DNA of 9,024 nucleotides from an uncultured Bacteroidales bacterium (GTDB lineage Bacteria; Bacteroidota; Bacteroidia; Bacteroidales; Paludibacteraceae): positions 1-9,024 of the forward strand of contig USNU01000039.1 of the NCBI GenBank assembly GCA_900556095.1, read 5' to 3'. The first letter of the stretch is position 1; each line of letters begins with the position of its first letter. This document shows, in pieces, positions 7,266 through 9,024 of the stretch. The notes below the pieces were generated by a model that worked only from the letters and a program-made list of their open reading frames with translations, did no database searches and was not told where the DNA came from. Both the position numbers and the translations under genes were made by a program.

Positions 7266-8148
7266 TGAAAAACGCTTCCGCGTGGCGGGGCATACTTTTG
7301 CCATTGAGGCAACAGCAGAGCAATTTGCTCGGTTGGACAATTATAACCCGTTCGAGGTTGCGGATGGCAATCCGCTGTTTGTATTGTATGTGTCAGATGA
7401 AGCATATCGGGAGACCGATGAATATACCAAAGTGTTTGTGGATTCGTCGGATGATGATATGCCGCGTATAGAAGTATATGCCGCAATGGGCAACTGGCGG
7501 TTCGATGTGTCGAAACGGAAGAAGGACCTTATTTGCTTTCACTTGTCTGTGGATGCCCGTTTTTCCAATGCCACCTTGTATATAAAGGATACCGATGTGC
7601 GTTTCGCTATAGATAATGCGGCTATGTTGCTATATGCTTTTGCTACAGCGGATTTGAAGACATTGGAGATGCACGCTTCGGTGGTGGTCAAAGACGGTTT
7701 CGGGCAACTCTTTCTCGGACATTCGGGTACAGGAAAGTCCACCCACGCACGTTTGTGGCAAGAGGCTTATCCTGATGCGTGGTTGCTTAATGATGATAAC
7801 CCTGTGGTGCGTGTTATGTCCGATGGGGAGGTACGTGTTTATGGTTCGCCGTGGAGTGGCAAGACACCCTGCTACAAGCAGGCTTACGCACCTGTGTGCG
7901 GGATAGTCAAACTATCACAGGCTCCGCAAAATGAGATAACCCGTCTGCGTCTTCCTGAAGCATACGCTTGTATGCTGTCTTCGTCAAGCGGGCTAAAAAT
8001 AGTGCCGACAATGATGGACTCGCTTTATAGTACCATAGTGCGGATAATAAATACTATCCCTGTGTTCGGACTGAAATGTTTACCTAATCCAGATGCAGCC
8101 ATACTATGCAGAGAGACTCTGAATACAATCGATATGACCTCGCTGTAG
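7252..8148 (+). CDS. HPr-kinase-like P-loop kinase
   Basis: A 298-residue protein resembling the HprK-related kinases found beside nucleotidyltransferases in peptide-modification clusters rather than true HPr kinase. Residues 1-125 form a divergent N-terminal domain ending in a helix (DNAAMLLYAFA). The catalytic domain begins EMHASVVV (139-146), with the Walker A motif GHSGTGKST at 156-164 (Lys162, Ser163). LLNDDNPVV (178-186) carries the paired Asp181/Asp182 expected for base and metal ligand. The signature YGSPWSGKTPCY (197-208) follows. HprK-like relatives in lasso clusters phosphorylate a C-terminal serine of the peptide; the substrate here is not known. No membrane segment is seen, so it should be cytoplasmic. 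The start at 7252 overlaps the esterase gene by 14 bases, and the next ORF begins within its last 43 bases. Nearby ATGs at 7262 and 7265 are out of frame. Confidence 0.85.
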   Translation: MLKNDEKRFRVAGHTFAIEATAEQFARLDNYNPFEVADGNPLFVLYVSDEAYRETDEYTKVFVDSSDDDMPRIEVYAAMGNWRFDVSKRKKDLICFHLSVDARFSNATLYIKDTDVRFAIDNAAMLLYAFATADLKTLEMHASVVVKDGFGQLFLGHSGTGKSTHARLWQEAYPDAWLLNDDNPVVRVMSDGEVRVYGSPWSGKTPCYKQAYAPVCGIVKLSQAPQNEITRLRLPEAYACMLSSSSGLKIVPTMMDSLYSTIVRIINTIPVFGLKCLPNPDAAILCRETLNTIDMTSL

Positions 8149-9023
8149 TCGCTTGTTTGCGTGCAGCAGTATGGCAAACTCCTTGTGATATAGATACTGC
8201 TATTCTGAATGACAACGCTTTTTGGCAGGCGGCTTATCGCCAGAGTTGCGGGCATCTGCTTTCGGTGTGGGCTATCAATCAGGGATTGACGGTTGCCGAT
8301 GCTGCTCGGCGGAAAATACAGGTTTTCTCGGTTTATCAGCGTACTGTCCGGCAGAACCGGTTGCTCTGCGACTTGGTTACGCTTTTGCGCCTAAACGGCA
8401 TAGAGACGGTGTTGCTCAAAGGGTACGGGCTTTCGTTGCTCTATCCCAAAACCGAAATGCGGGAATATGGCGACATTGACCTGTATGTCGGTGAAGAAAA
8501 CTACGACAAAACGGTTGCTCTTATTCGCAAAACCTACCCGCAAACATACTGGTTCTCGGAGGAACATGTCAGTCATCATTTTCTGATGCAGTTGGATGAG
8601 AATTGCGATCGGGTGGCAGAGTTCCACAATGTGGCAATGGACTTGCCGGGAATGAAAAAGGCGGAGCAGGCGTTTACGGCGTTTACGCTGCGCGAGTTGC
8701 AGTCGGTACGAACTATCTCGCTGGATGGCATTGATATAGCTGTTCCGAGTGTTCGGTTTAATGCCGTGTATGTTTTTATTCATGCTTGGCACCATTTTTC
8801 TGGCAATGGGGTGGGGGTGCGCCAGTTGGCAGACTGGATGTTGTGTTTGCATGAGTTGGCGCAGACGCTTTCTGCAGAAGAGAAACAAGCCTATGCACAT
8901 GATTTGGAACGTTTGTTGCGGCGAATGTCTATGCTCCAAATTTGGCAGACTTTCGGTTGTGTGATAGTGCGTCATCTTGGTTTGCCGAAGAAGGAGTTCC
9001 TGCTCTATAACGCTTCGCAGGAG
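8106..9023 (+). CDS. NTP_transf_5-type nucleotidyltransferase, 3' partial
   Basis: An open frame from ATG 8106 continues past the right edge without a stop, giving at least 306 residues. The N-terminus (LAVVACLRAAVW, 12-23) fits the usual helical opening of this family. The catalytic signature is clear: TVLLKGYGLSLLY (101-113, Lys105), then R119 and YGDIDLYV (121-128) with Asp123 and Asp125 as metal ligands of a polymerase-beta-like fold. Later, FIHAWHHFSG (224-233) and VRQLADW resemble the conserved His and R-x-x-D-W blocks of the family. Homologues sit beside HprK-like kinases in lasso clusters such as that of pseudomycoidin, where they act on the phosphorylated peptide end. The start lies inside the upstream kinase gene (43-base overlap); the next in-frame ATG (8457) would delete the lead-up to the active site, so 8106 is preferred. 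The C-terminal length is unknown. Confidence 0.85.
   Translation, partial: MQRDSEYNRYDLAVVACLRAAVWQTPCDIDTAILNDNAFWQAAYRQSCGHLLSVWAINQGLTVADAARRKIQVFSVYQRTVRQNRLLCDLVTLLRLNGIETVLLKGYGLSLLYPKTEMREYGDIDLYVGEENYDKTVALIRKTYPQTYWFSEEHVSHHFLMQLDENCDRVAEFHNVAMDLPGMKKAEQAFTAFTLRELQSVRTISLDGIDIAVPSVRFNAVYVFIHAWHHFSGNGVGVRQLADWMLCLHELAQTLSAEEKQAYAHDLERLLRRMSMLQIWQTFGCVIVRHLGLPKKEFLLYNASQE
8670..8687 (+). repeat. 9-base perfect tandem repeat in the nucleotidyltransferase gene
   Basis: GCGTTTACG occurs twice in tandem (8670-8678, 8679-8687) and encodes AFT-AFT. It keeps the reading frame. Probably a small local duplication. Confidence 0.6.
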
Positions 9024-9024
9024 C

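Noticed and set aside
8391..8975. 194-codon minus-strand open frame
   Set aside because: It lies wholly inside the nucleotidyltransferase gene, whose catalytic motifs are clear; the antisense product has no recognisable motif.

Overview
The window looks like chromosomal DNA from a member of the Bacteroidota, most likely order Bacteroidales. Four things point there: intergenic promoters of the Bacteroides type (TTTG about 20 bases upstream of TAnnTTTG), A-rich leaders without a strong Shine-Dalgarno sequence, a short SPII lipoprotein, and a membrane-spanning regulator with a beta-propeller, a Y_Y_Y domain and a LuxR-type HTH, a hallmark of this phylum. No tRNA, rRNA, CRISPR array, IS element or phage gene is visible. 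The window is almost fully coding; the longest gene-free stretch is the 152-base divergent promoter region at 3707-3858.

Layout. (1) Bases 1-1948, plus strand: the 3' part of a lipase-like alpha/beta hydrolase, followed 5 bases later by a lipoprotein with two similar internal modules. (2) Bases 1971-3706, minus strand, converging on the first block: a small HTH-like protein followed 3 bases later by a membrane-anchored Hanks-type Ser/Thr kinase. The kinase is broken by a -1 frameshift near 2795 and also appears to lack a normal activation segment and APE motif. (3) Bases 3707-3858: back-to-back promoters. (4) Bases 3859-9024, plus strand: a tightly packed operon of a transmembrane propeller/LuxR regulator, a YqiA-type esterase, an HPr-kinase-like P-loop kinase and an NTP_transf_5-type nucleotidyltransferase that runs off the right edge. 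Junctions in this block are a 5-base gap, a 14-base overlap and a 43-base overlap, so co-translation is likely.

How it may work together. The most interesting part is block 4. HprK-like kinase plus NTP_transf_5 protein pairs are known from some lasso-peptide clusters, where they modify the C-terminal end of the peptide. Here the pair is led by an envelope-spanning sensor/regulator and a small esterase, with no lasso cyclase or precursor inside the window. A peptide- or metabolite-tailoring system under envelope-signal control is a reasonable hypothesis. The genes just beyond 9024, which cannot be seen, would decide it.
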